50,456 nucleotides of DNA from contig PWMS01000088.1 in assembly GCA_003558105.1 (NCBI GenBank), positions 1 to 50,456 of the forward strand, written 5' to 3'. Shown piece after piece: positions 7,207 through 14,904 of this stretch; position 1 is the stretch's first letter; every line of letters starts with the position of its first letter. Both the position numbers and the translations under genes were made by a program. Source of the stretch: Mollicutes bacterium. Lineage in GTDB: Bacteria > Bacillota_I > Bacilli_A > Izemoplasmatales > Izemoplasmataceae. Below the pieces are notes generated by a model that was given only the letters and a program-made list of their open reading frames with translations, did not search any database and had not been told where the DNA came from.

Positions 7207-8481
7207 ATGGGAAATTTGAAAATTGGAATTAAAGAAAAACCAGAACTTGGACAATGGCTCTTATTGAGTTTGCAACATGTATTTGCTATGTTTGGCGCTA
7301 CGATTTTGGTACCTATTTTGACAGGCTTGGATATCGGTGTGGCCTTGGTTGCTTGTGGTGTGGGGACCCTCATCTACATTATCAGTACAAAGGGTAAAGT
7401 ACCGGTCTATTTAGGATCAAGTTTTGCTTATATCGCGGCGATATCCACCGCAGCCGCGGCGACTGGATTTGCGGCCGCTTATGTAGGGTTAATGGTTGTT
7501 GGTGCGATATATACCATTGTGGCATTGATTATTAAGTTCACCGGCAGTGGTTGGCTTAAAAAATTAATTCCACCGGTGGTTATCGGGCCAATGATTATCA
7601 TTATTGGCCTTGGATTAGCACCTGTTGCGATTGAGCAATCGGGCCTTTTGGAAAGTGGCATTGAGACGTTATACTATCCTCATGTCGCTGAATCGGTTTT
7701 AGTTTGGGCTGTGCCATTGGTCGCGGTCATCACCTTTTTAACCGTCGTTGCGGTGGCTTCATTTAGTAAAGGTTTTTTCAAAATCATCCCGTTTATTATT
7801 GCGATATTGGTAGGCTATGGCGCCTCAGCGGTTCTCGGTTTGGTAGACTGGGGCTGGTTTAGTGATGTTCAAATATTCCAGGTGCCTAATTTCACGTTTG
7901 TGGGAACTTACGCCATCGATTATACAGCCATTTTGATATTTGCGCCGATTGCGTTTGTAACGATTGCTGAACATATCGGCGATACAACCGTCATTGGAGA
8001 AATTTGTGAAGAAGATTTCATTACCGATCCTGGCTTGGATAAAACATTGCTGGGCGATGGTGTAGCCACTTTAGTTAGTGCTGCCATGGGCGGACCAGCC
8101 AATACGACGTATGGCGAAAACACGGGGGTTGTGGCTTTAACGAAAGTTGGTTCTGTGTGGGTTGTCGGCCTCGCCGCTGTCTTTGCAATTATTTTGGGAT
8201 TCCTTGGCTACCTGCAAGCCTTTATTGCCAGCATTCCTTGGGCGGTTATCGGTGGTATGACCATCGTATTGTATGGGCTCATCGCCGCCAACGGTGTTAA
8301 GGTCTTGATTAAAGATAGAACAGACCTTACCAACATTAGAAACATTATTATCATTGCTACCATGCTGGTGATTGGGCTTGGTGGAGCGATTATATCAGTT
8401 GGGTCTTTTACAATGACCGGTATGGCGTTAGCCGCCGTGGTCGGCATTATCCTCAATCAAATCTTACCTCAAGAGATTTAA
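7207..8481 (+). CDS. uraA: Uracil permease (NCS2 family, UraA/PyrP-like)
   Basis: A 424-residue permease. QHVFAMFGATILVPIL near the N-terminus, the AEHIGDTTVIGE helix carrying the substrate-binding glutamate, and GGPANTTYGENTGV are diagnostic of uracil:proton symporters. About 14 hydrophobic segments alternate with short loops. The start ATG follows GAGAGGAG at about 10 bases. It pairs functionally with the purine permease just upstream, giving a nucleobase-uptake pair, although a strong terminator lies between them. The 150-base leader holds no recognised pyrimidine riboswitch or attenuator; it contains a tiny AAAGGAG-led frame (7085-7099) coding only MPKL. A terminator follows. Confidence 0.92.
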   Translation: MGNLKIGIKEKPELGQWLLLSLQHVFAMFGATILVPILTGLDIGVALVACGVGTLIYIISTKGKVPVYLGSSFAYIAAISTAAAATGFAAAYVGLMVVGAIYTIVALIIKFTGSGWLKKLIPPVVIGPMIIIIGLGLAPVAIEQSGLLESGIETLYYPHVAESVLVWAVPLVAVITFLTVVAVASFSKGFFKIIPFIIAILVGYGASAVLGLVDWGWFSDVQIFQVPNFTFVGTYAIDYTAILIFAPIAFVTIAEHIGDTTVIGEICEEDFITDPGLDKTLLGDGVATLVSAAMGGPANTTYGENTGVVALTKVGSVWVVGLAAVFAIILGFLGYLQAFIASIPWAVIGGMTIVLYGLIAANGVKVLIKDRTDLTNIRNIIIIATMLVIGLGGAIISVGSFTMTGMALAAVVGIILNQILPQEI

Positions 8482-8501
8482 GCGAACAACGGTTTTATTA
8501 G

Positions 8502-8538
8502 ACACCGCCTTGGGAATGTTGCCCAAGGCGGTGTTTTT
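8502..8538 (+). terminator. Intrinsic terminator after the uracil permease
   Basis: A 13-bp GC-rich stem (8502-8514 with 8522-8534) with a seven-base loop is followed by TTTT. Confidence 0.88.
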
Positions 8539-8571
8539 GTATATCATATAATCATAAGTAGTTAAAATAAA

Positions 8572-8593
8572 AAATGACGCCTCGGCGTCATTT
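8572..8593 (-). terminator. Intrinsic terminator of the DUF1295 operon (minus strand)
   Basis: A nine-bp stem closes a CTCG loop. On the minus strand it is followed by a T-rich tract. The right arm overlaps the stop codon of the DUF1295 gene. Confidence 0.82.
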
Positions 8594-9400
8594 AATTTTT
8601 TTCGGCGGCAAAGGAAAGAAGATAGAAGTCTTTTTCGCGTAATCGCGAAATTCTTCTTTTTTTTGCATTTCAGCTTCTAAGAGCGGGACCCCAGAGATAA
8701 AGCGTACCAAGATGGTAATGACCAAAGGTCCGATTAAAGCGATATAATTATAGGGGACTTGTGTATTGCTCAGGGCGATTAGACCAAGGCCCCACCAAAG
8801 GGTGGCTTCCCCAAAATAATTGGGGTGCCTTGAGAAGCGCCACAAACCCGTTTTTAAAATACGGCCTTTCATTTCGGGTCGATGTTTAAAGTTTCTTAGT
8901 TGTTGGTCGCTAATGGCTTCAAAGATAAAACCGAACAAAAAAAGCATACTACCGATAAATAGTCCCAGGTTTTCATAGGTGGATAAGGTTGTTTTCGGAT
9001 AAGCATAGATCATGATGATGGGCAATGCGACGATCAACATAAAAACGCCTTGGGTCATAAAGACTTTGAAAAAAGCGTTGATTCTGACGTTTTTGCCCCA
9101 TTTTTTGCGCATGTTTTGATAGCGATAATCTTCGCCGCTTTTACGGTTGCGCTTGAAAATGTAGTAAAGTAAGCGCGCCCCCCACATCGCAAAAAATAAA
9201 AAGGTGAAGACGTGCATCAAGGTCATATCAATATCGCCGTAAAGACGTCTCAGGGCGATAAAGACGATGGTCATCCCGACAAAGCCCCCGCCCCACATGA
9301 TATCGGCGATGCTGTTGTCGTTGAGTTTTTGGGCGATGATAAAGCCTACTAAGAAATATAAAAAGACAAATACGATCGCACTGATAATAATTAAAAGCAT
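8588..9400 (-). CDS. DUF1295 family membrane protein (steroid 5-alpha-reductase/ICMT-like fold)
   Basis: A 270-residue polytopic protein with about seven membrane segments. The C-terminal half carries the family core: RILKTGLWRFSRHPNYFGE followed by WWGLGL, and a late PLLEAEMQKKEEFRDYAKKT. The RHPNYFGE element is shared with isoprenylcysteine methyltransferases and sterol reductases, where it contributes to cofactor binding. DUF1295 proteins are widely conserved but have no settled substrate in bacteria; lipid modification is a reasonable inference only. The ribosome site AGGAGGG overlaps the end of the preceding DAK2-DegV gene, nine bases upstream, so translation is probably coupled. It is last of a three-gene minus-strand operon. 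Confidence 0.85.
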   Translation of the reverse strand: MLLIIISAIVFVFLYFLVGFIIAQKLNDNSIADIMWGGGFVGMTIVFIALRRLYGDIDMTLMHVFTFLFFAMWGARLLYYIFKRNRKSGEDYRYQNMRKKWGKNVRINAFFKVFMTQGVFMLIVALPIIMIYAYPKTTLSTYENLGLFIGSMLFLFGFIFEAISDQQLRNFKHRPEMKGRILKTGLWRFSRHPNYFGEATLWWGLGLIALSNTQVPYNYIALIGPLVITILVRFISGVPLLEAEMQKKEEFRDYAKKTSIFFPLPPKKIK

Positions 9401-9409
9401 AAAACCCTC

Positions 9410-11191
9410 CTAATGTTTTTCCAAGTAAGCGATAGCAACGGTGCCAATCCCTGCGTTCATCGCCACAATGGTTGAGATGTCCATCGTATAAAGCGGCGCT
9501 TTACCGATGATATCGGTGTAGGTTTTTTCATAGCTTTGGGCGCGTTTCGGCGCCTTGGCATGGACGATAGCGTAGCGATCGATGCCACTTTTTTTAACGA
9601 TTTTTTCAATGTGCTTTTGGATTTTCTTGTTACTGGACGTAAGCGAAAGCCCTTTTGAAAAAATGATGCCTTCGCCGGTATCGTCAATACTGATCACCGG
9701 TTTTAGATTGGCGATTTTACCGACAATGCCGGTCACTTTCGATACCCGTCCAGAACGGACCATGTATTTTAAGGTTTTGACACTGACCAAGATTTTCACC
9801 TTTTGGCGCAGCGATTGCATGGTTTGTTCAATGGTATCTAGCTTCGCCCCAGCTTCGATCATTTCTTGTGCTTTCATAACCAAAAGCCCTTGTGCGCCGG
9901 AATTTTGCATGGAGTCGATGACTCTAATGTCGGCTTCTTTTATTTTTTTAGCGGCGTTATGGATAACATTATACGTTCCGCTCATCTTCGCAGAAACCGT
10001 TAAGATAACAATTTTTTTATAATAGGTTGAAACATACGACAGCAAGTTCTCCATTTGTTTTGGACTTGGCTGCGAAGAAGAAGGGTAGGTGTCGAGTTCA
10101 TCCATAAACTGATAAAACCGTTCTGAGGTAATCGTTAATTTATCGAAATAATTGGAATCTTCCATCATGATATTAAGCGGGATTTGATAGATTTGATGGT
10201 CGTCGATATAAGCTTGCGGCAAATCCGCAATCGAATCGGTAATCAACAAAGTATCGTGTTTACGCTGATGGACAAGCTCATATTGCCGTTTCATATCATC
10301 GACTTTTTGAAATTCGATATGCCCAAAATCGCGCAAACGATAAAAAATGTCTTGTGGCTTATCGGTGTGGATGTGTACGCGGACTTTGGTTTCATTACCC
10401 GCCACCACCAAAGAATCGCCCAAAGGATGCATCGCGACTTTGATATCTTTAGCTTTAAGGTTTTGTCCGGTAATCAACGCTTCGGTACAATAACGATAAC
10501 TTTCAGCTTGCCAATCGCCATCGTTTTTTGGAATCTTAGATTCTTCTTCAAAGGTATCGTCGTACAAATCATCCATCTCCCCAGTTTTCACAAATTTCAT
10601 AAACCCCTCAATAAAGTGGAAGAAGCCTTTCGCCCCAGCATCGACCACTTTGTTATCTTTTAAGACTTTTAAGGTGTCGGTGGTTTTTTCTAAACGTTCT
10701 TTTAAATAAGTGTGGGAACGCGATAAAACATCGGTAAAATCTTTGACATTGTCTTGGATTTTCACCACGAATTCGCCCCATTCACGCATCAATGTAATCA
10801 TCGTCCCCTCAACGGGTTGATTGATTGCTTCATAGGCATAAGGGACAGCTTCTTCGATGGAGGCGATAAATTGCTCTAAAGTGATGTCGTTTTCTTCTTT
10901 GCTAAGGGCGATAATAAAACCGTTTAAATACTGCGCAAAAATGATACCAGAGTTGCCGCGTGCCCCGATGAGCGCCGCATCGGCGATGCTTTTTAACGAA
11001 TTTCTTGTCGTATCATCGAGTTTGCTTTCGTTGAGAATCGTCTGCATCATGGATGCTAGATTCGTGCCCGTATCGCCATCAGCGACCGGAAAAACATTGA
11101 TTTCATTAAGTTTGTTTTTTTGTTTTAAAACTTCTTTGGCTCCAGCCATAAAAGAAAGGTAGAGCTTCTTGTTGGATAGGGTAGTGGCCAT
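9410..11191 (-). CDS. DAK2-DegV fusion: fatty acid kinase (FakA-like) joined to fatty-acid-binding DegV (FakB-like) domain
   Basis: A 593-residue two-part protein. Residues about 1-200 are a DAK2 domain with NVFPVADGDTGTNL (metal and ATP site) and GARGNSGIIFAQYL. About 200-310 is the FakA middle domain, with RYCTEALI and HPLGDSLVVAG. About 315-593 is a DegV domain with TDSIADLP, YPSSSQPSP and TVSAKMSGTYN, which bind the fatty acyl carboxylate. In the separate FakA/FakB system, FakB presents a fatty acid to FakA, which phosphorylates it to acyl-phosphate for phospholipid synthesis. Here both activities are in one chain. ATG 11191 has AGGAG nine bases upstream; the three codons before it are not needed. 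Neighbours are membrane proteins. Confidence 0.88.
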   Translation of the reverse strand: MATTLSNKKLYLSFMAGAKEVLKQKNKLNEINVFPVADGDTGTNLASMMQTILNESKLDDTTRNSLKSIADAALIGARGNSGIIFAQYLNGFIIALSKEENDITLEQFIASIEEAVPYAYEAINQPVEGTMITLMREWGEFVVKIQDNVKDFTDVLSRSHTYLKERLEKTTDTLKVLKDNKVVDAGAKGFFHFIEGFMKFVKTGEMDDLYDDTFEEESKIPKNDGDWQAESYRYCTEALITGQNLKAKDIKVAMHPLGDSLVVAGNETKVRVHIHTDKPQDIFYRLRDFGHIEFQKVDDMKRQYELVHQRKHDTLLITDSIADLPQAYIDDHQIYQIPLNIMMEDSNYFDKLTITSERFYQFMDELDTYPSSSQPSPKQMENLLSYVSTYYKKIVILTVSAKMSGTYNVIHNAAKKIKEADIRVIDSMQNSGAQGLLVMKAQEMIEAGAKLDTIEQTMQSLRQKVKILVSVKTLKYMVRSGRVSKVTGIVGKIANLKPVISIDDTGEGIIFSKGLSLTSSNKKIQKHIEKIVKKSGIDRYAIVHAKAPKRAQSYEKTYTDIIGKAPLYTMDISTIVAMNAGIGTVAIAYLEKH

Positions 11192-11203
11192 AAGTATCAA
11201 CTC

Positions 11204-11611
11204 CTATAAGATTAGCCAAGTTAAAATGAGATAGGTAACCGACGCACTTGAAGCCCCTAAGAAGGTGCCCCAAATAAGGTCGATGATGGTTATTTTTAGC
11301 GGCCAGTCTTTCATGGTCGCAAGGTTGGTTAAATCATACGTAGCATAAGCGATGAAACCATACATGCCTCCGTGCAAAAGGGCGATACTAAATGAAACAT
11401 CTTGGATGGCCGGTCTTAACGCAAAGAAGACAAGCCCGCCGATAAAAATAAAGTAAAAGATAATCGCGGCAATCCAGTTAACATTCTTTTTTAATAACGC
11501 GCCAATTTCTTTTTGGTAAAGATCTTTAGCGATAAAACCAAGCCAAACGATATCGATGAGGAAAAATACCAATAAGGCTATCAAAAACGCGAGTAAATAA
11601 GTCAAAATCAT
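11204..11611 (-). CDS. DUF2177 family membrane protein
   Basis: A 135-residue protein with four membrane segments. IDIVWLGFIAKDLYQKEIG near the N-terminus and LHGGMYGFIAYATYDLTNLAT in the middle are the DUF2177 signatures. Function is unknown. The start deserves care: AAAGGAGGG abuts ATG 11611 with a one-base gap, which is too close for efficient initiation, whereas the in-frame TTG two codons later (11605) is six bases from AGGAGG. The true protein may begin at 11605 and be two residues shorter. It is first in the operon with the DAK2-DegV fusion, 12 bases upstream of it. Confidence 0.82.
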   Translation of the reverse strand: MILTYLLAFLIALLVFFLIDIVWLGFIAKDLYQKEIGALLKKNVNWIAAIIFYFIFIGGLVFFALRPAIQDVSFSIALLHGGMYGFIAYATYDLTNLATMKDWPLKITIIDLIWGTFLGASSASVTYLILTWLIL

Positions 11612-11764
11612 CCCTCCTTTAAGCTAAGTCTATGATACCACAACTTATTTATAAAAGGCAGCTAATAAGCATTCCTTTTGTAAAACATAGGCGTATTTTT
11701 TGTTATCACTATCATTCTATATTAATTTATAAATGTTCGCAAGACTAACTAAAAGGAGATTATT

Positions 11765-12174
11765 ATGGATAAAATATTACAAAGAGGCATTACCATTAAA
11801 GGTGGTAGAGACGGTGAATTAAAAGAAGATAATAACGCGTTTTCTTTCGATTTAAAAACCCCGAAAGAAATGGGCGGCGACGGACAAAACGCGCCGAACC
11901 CAGAAGCCTTATTTGGCGCCGCTTACGCCAGTTGCTTTGCGCCTCTTTAGAACAGCTATTGAAAGTTGAAGAAGTCGCTTACAATGATATTAAGCTGCAT
12001 ACGCTGGTCAATTTAGTCCCCGATCCAAACGGTGGGTTTAAATTTGAACTTGAGGTTGAAGTGGCGATTCAAGGTGTCGATCAAACAACACAAGAAACGT
12101 TTATCAAAACGGCCGAACAATTTTTCCCAGTATCTAAAGCCATTGTAAACAATGTTGATATAACCTTTATATAA
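11765..12174 (+). pseudogene. Organic hydroperoxide resistance protein (Ohr, OsmC superfamily), frameshifted
   Basis: Two adjacent frames together make a normal Ohr of about 136 residues. The first (from ATG 11765, with AAAAGGAG upstream) runs to YASCFA and then hits a TAG at 11948. The second continues from about 11941 in the -1 frame with ASLEQLL to the stop at 12174. The break is one missing base near 11939-11943. KTPKEMGG and NPEALFGAAYASCF carry the first catalytic cysteine (Cys57). The second catalytic cysteine, normally in FCPYSKA, is phenylalanine here (FFPVSKA), so even the repaired protein would lack the thiol pair that Ohr uses to reduce organic peroxides. Either this is a decaying gene, a one-base sequence error in a divergent OsmC protein, or both. 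Confidence 0.78.
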
Positions 12175-12183
12175 ATTGAAAGA

Positions 12184-12208
12184 GACATTTTAAAATGTCG
12201 CTTTTTTT
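12184..12208 (+). terminator. Intrinsic terminator after ohr
   Basis: GACATT and AATGTC (within 12184-12199) form a short AT-rich stem around TTAA, followed by a seven-T run. Confidence 0.65.
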
Positions 12209-12209
12209 C

Positions 12210-12237
12210 TTGCGACTTTGGAAAGCTTTGATATAAT
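12210..12237 (+). promoter_or_regulatory. Sigma-A promoter of the DUF1576 operon
   Basis: TTGCGA (12210-12215) and a perfect TATAAT (12232-12237) are 16 bases apart. The AAGGAG ribosome site and ATG 12273 follow. Confidence 0.65.
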
Positions 12238-12272
12238 ATTGACAGCACAACAAACCATTTAAGGAGTTTATC

Positions 12273-13535
12273 ATGACGATCAAACAATTTTTACGTAAAA
12301 AAATGATAACCCCTATCATCTTTGTCATATTATTTACTTTAAGCTTTATCATTGATGATGTATCAACGCTTTGGTCTGGTTATCTTGCGATTTTAAAAAG
12401 CCCTTCACAGCTGATTACCGATTACTTGTATGTCGGGGGTCTAGGGGCAACGTTATTCAATGTATCGACAATTCTTCTTTTAAATATCGTGATGTTAAAC
12501 CGCTTGAAAGTTAAGATGAGTGGTCCGGTTTTCGCTGGGTTATTGACGATTGCAGGTTTTTCATTTTTCGGTAAGAACCTTTTTAATACCTTACCAATCT
12601 ATTTAGGGATCTATCTTTATGCGCGTAAACAACACTTGGAGTTTCGTTCCTTTATCATTGTCGTGTTGTTTTCAACCGGTATTTCTCCCTTGGTGAGTTT
12701 CTTGATTTTCGGCAATGGTTGGCCGCTTTATATCGGCATCCCCTTAGGCATCGTCGCGGGGATTTTGACAGGCTTTATCCTACCGGCTTTAAGTGCCCAT
12801 ACCACCCGTTTTCATAAAGGGTATAACTTGTATAACATCGGCTTTGCGATGGGGATTTTATCGATGTTTTATTCAGCGATTTTAACAGCCTTTGGTATCG
12901 ATTATTTTATCGATGGCTTAATTTCTAATGACTATCATGAGATTTTACTAATCTTAACCTTAATCTTAAGTGCCATTTTTATCATCAGCGCGTTTATTTT
13001 CGATCCCCGTGTTTTGCGAAGTTATCCTAATCTCATGAAAAGCACCGGCCGTTTGGTCAGCGACTTTATCCGCGATTATGGTCGCGCCCCAACGATGCTT
13101 AATGTTGGGATTATGGGTATTATCTCTACTTTAGCTTTAATGGTTTTAAGCATTGAAATCAATGGTCCTGTGATGGGCGGTATTTTAACCGTCATGGGCT
13201 TTGGGGCGTTTGGTAAACACCCAAAAAATTCCATCCCTGTGATGATGGGTGCTTTGCTTGGGGCGGCCTTAACCCCAGTATATAGTATCGACCAAGTCAG
13301 CATGGCTATTGCGGTTTTATTTGTGACAGCTTTGGCCCCAGTAGCGGGACGTTATGGTTTTTTCATCGGTGTATTGGCCGGCTTTTTACATATCATTATC
13401 ACCCCGCTCGCGTTCCGTTTTCAAGGCGGATTCGATCTTTATAACAACGGTTTTGCGGCAGGATTTGTTGCGGCCTTGTTGATTCCGTTTTTAGAAGCGA
13501 TATTTAAAGATGAACCAAAGGAGGAAACCACATGA
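12273..13535 (+). CDS. DUF1576 family polytopic membrane protein
   Basis: A 420-residue protein with about 11-12 membrane segments and internal duplication. AGLLTIAGFSFFGKNLFNTLPIYLG in the first half is echoed by a GGILTVMGFGAFGKHPKNSIPVMMGA type segment in the second, and GYNLYNIGFAMG is echoed by GFDLYNNGFAAGF. This repeat pattern (TxxGFxxFGK...P and LYNxGFA) is typical of DUF1576 and suggests a pseudo-symmetric transporter, but no substrate is known. AAGGAG lies seven bases before ATG 12273. Its stop overlaps the ATG of the next gene (ATGA), implying translational coupling. Confidence 0.8.
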   Translation: MTIKQFLRKKMITPIIFVILFTLSFIIDDVSTLWSGYLAILKSPSQLITDYLYVGGLGATLFNVSTILLLNIVMLNRLKVKMSGPVFAGLLTIAGFSFFGKNLFNTLPIYLGIYLYARKQHLEFRSFIIVVLFSTGISPLVSFLIFGNGWPLYIGIPLGIVAGILTGFILPALSAHTTRFHKGYNLYNIGFAMGILSMFYSAILTAFGIDYFIDGLISNDYHEILLILTLILSAIFIISAFIFDPRVLRSYPNLMKSTGRLVSDFIRDYGRAPTMLNVGIMGIISTLALMVLSIEINGPVMGGILTVMGFGAFGKHPKNSIPVMMGALLGAALTPVYSIDQVSMAIAVLFVTALAPVAGRYGFFIGVLAGFLHIIITPLAFRFQGGFDLYNNGFAAGFVAALLIPFLEAIFKDEPKEETT

Positions 13536-13900
13536 GCAATCAAGAATCAAGAATCGTGACAAAAATAATTCACGAATTGGTCCTGTTTTATCAAATGCAT
13601 GGCTATCAAAATATCGAATTGAAAACCAAAAAAAGCGAACAAGAATTTGTCATTATGATCTATTCGGCTATTTTGAGTGAAGATTTGTTAAAACAAATTC
13701 ATGAAAAAATCGATCGCGAACGCGATTTAGAAATTGAAACGTATGGTTGGCAGCTCGTCGGTGATATCGATGCGAAAAGCGAACTTGAAATCGTCGGCCA
13801 TTTAATCGATGAGATGATGGTTGAAAAACAAAAACAAGGCATGAAGTTGACGTTTATTAGAAAAAACCGCTATAAACAAAAAAAGACGCCCAAATCATAG
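13532..13900 (+). CDS. Hypothetical protein coupled to DUF1576
   Basis: A 122-residue soluble, highly charged protein that I do not recognise. It has an N-terminal amphipathic helix, a central region rich in beta-type residues (QEFVIMIYSAI), then a helical charged stretch and a basic tail ending KKTPKS. There is no signal peptide or membrane segment. It overlaps the DUF1576 gene by four bases and has AAGGAGG seven bases before its ATG, so it is probably made in step with the membrane protein and may be its cytoplasmic partner. That role is inference from the overlap only. Its stop lies inside a bidirectional terminator. Confidence 0.7.
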   Translation: MSNQESRIVTKIIHELVLFYQMHGYQNIELKTKKSEQEFVIMIYSAILSEDLLKQIHEKIDRERDLEIETYGWQLVGDIDAKSELEIVGHLIDEMMVEKQKQGMKLTFIRKNRYKQKKTPKS

Positions 13901-13914
13901 ATTTTGGCGTCTTT
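13882..13914. terminator. Bidirectional terminator between the DUF1576 operon and rnhC
   Basis: AAAGACGCC (13882-13890) pairs with GGCGTCTTT (13906-13914), with an inner AAATC/GATTT stem. It has A-rich and T-rich flanks and lies between two convergent genes. Confidence 0.82.
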
Positions 13915-13915
13915 A

Positions 13916-14836
13916 TTAATAGCTAGGATGGTTAGAATCTAAGAGTGCTTTCGCTTTTTCGGTGGTTTTGAAATGGACTTTGGCGTAGTGATTCAAGGCA
14001 TTCATCCCACCGGCTTTAATCAATTTTGAGGCGACTTGGTCCACTTGTTTAGAAGCGCCTTTGACTAAGGTAACCCCGATTTCTTTTTCCATCTTGTGGA
14101 AATGTCTTAAGAACGCATACCGTGCGATAATACTGGCCATCGCGACCGAAGCGTAATGACTCTCGGCTTGGGTGATAAATATCTCAGGGGTAATCGGGTC
14201 TTTAAAGGCTTTTAAATAGTTTTGATAACTCGCCTTAGAACAAAATTGATCGACGATGATCTTTGGTCGGTCCTTCGTTTTCATTAAAATCTTTTTATGG
14301 GTTTGCGCATGAAGGTAGGCTTTCAACGTATTGGCGTTATAACCCTTGGTGATAAGATCGTTGTATTTTTTATTGTTTAAGACCAATAAAGAATAAACAA
14401 AGCGTTTCATCAATAGCGGCGCCATTTCGTAAATTTGTTTATCGCTGAGATTCTTGGAATCTTGAACGCCCAGCTCGCGTGCGTATTCGACATCATCTTT
14501 ACTTAAATAAGCGGCGCAAACGGTCAAAGGCCCAAAATAATCGCCCACCCCAGATTCATCGCTGCCAATCGAAGGGGTGTAAAAATCATCGTTATAGGGT
14601 TTTTTATCGCCATTTTCTTCCACGGGTATATTAAAATTTTCAGACCAAAAGAAGAACGCCGATTCGGCATCCTTACCTTGAAAGACACATTTCCCACTTT
14701 TATAGATTGTCAGCTTTAACGTCTCATCAGAAATGGTCGCTTTGATATGGTTCTGTTGTGAAATTTTCACATTGTGACGGTAAAAATCCAGCACAGCTTC
14801 TATTTGTCGATCGTCTAAACGCATCACAAAATTCAT
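13916..14836 (-). CDS. rnhC: Ribonuclease HIII
   Basis: A 306-residue enzyme that cuts the RNA strand of RNA-DNA hybrids, removing R-loops and Okazaki primers. An N-terminal substrate-binding (TBP-like) domain of about 80 residues is followed by the catalytic domain, with IGSDESGVGDYFGP carrying the first Asp-Glu pair, LGVQDSKNLSD, IIVDQF and the AESHYASVAMASIIAR helix. This arrangement is specific to RNase HIII rather than HII. I place the start at ATG 14836, about ten bases after AAAGGG; a GTG three codons upstream is too close to that site. The gene faces away from mutS2 across a symmetric promoter palindrome. Confidence 0.93.
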   Translation of the reverse strand: MNFVMRLDDRQIEAVLDFYRHNVKISQQNHIKATISDETLKLTIYKSGKCVFQGKDAESAFFFWSENFNIPVEENGDKKPYNDDFYTPSIGSDESGVGDYFGPLTVCAAYLSKDDVEYARELGVQDSKNLSDKQIYEMAPLLMKRFVYSLLVLNNKKYNDLITKGYNANTLKAYLHAQTHKKILMKTKDRPKIIVDQFCSKASYQNYLKAFKDPITPEIFITQAESHYASVAMASIIARYAFLRHFHKMEKEIGVTLVKGASKQVDQVASKLIKAGGMNALNHYAKVHFKTTEKAKALLDSNHPSY

Positions 14837-14857
14837 CTTTTTCACACCCTTTCCTTT

Positions 14858-14882
14858 ATTTTACCACGAAATTTGGTAAAAT
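14858..14882. promoter_or_regulatory. Symmetric palindrome between rnhC and mutS2 with opposed -10 elements
   Basis: ATTTTACCA (14858-14866) and TGGTAAAAT (14874-14882) form a perfect nine-bp inverted repeat around seven bases. Each arm ends in a TAAAAT -10-like hexamer, one per strand, at a suitable distance from each start codon. It may be a back-to-back promoter pair, an operator, or both. Clear -35 boxes are not obvious. Confidence 0.5.
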
Positions 14883-14904
14883 AATAGTTTGAGGAGCGAT
14901 AATT

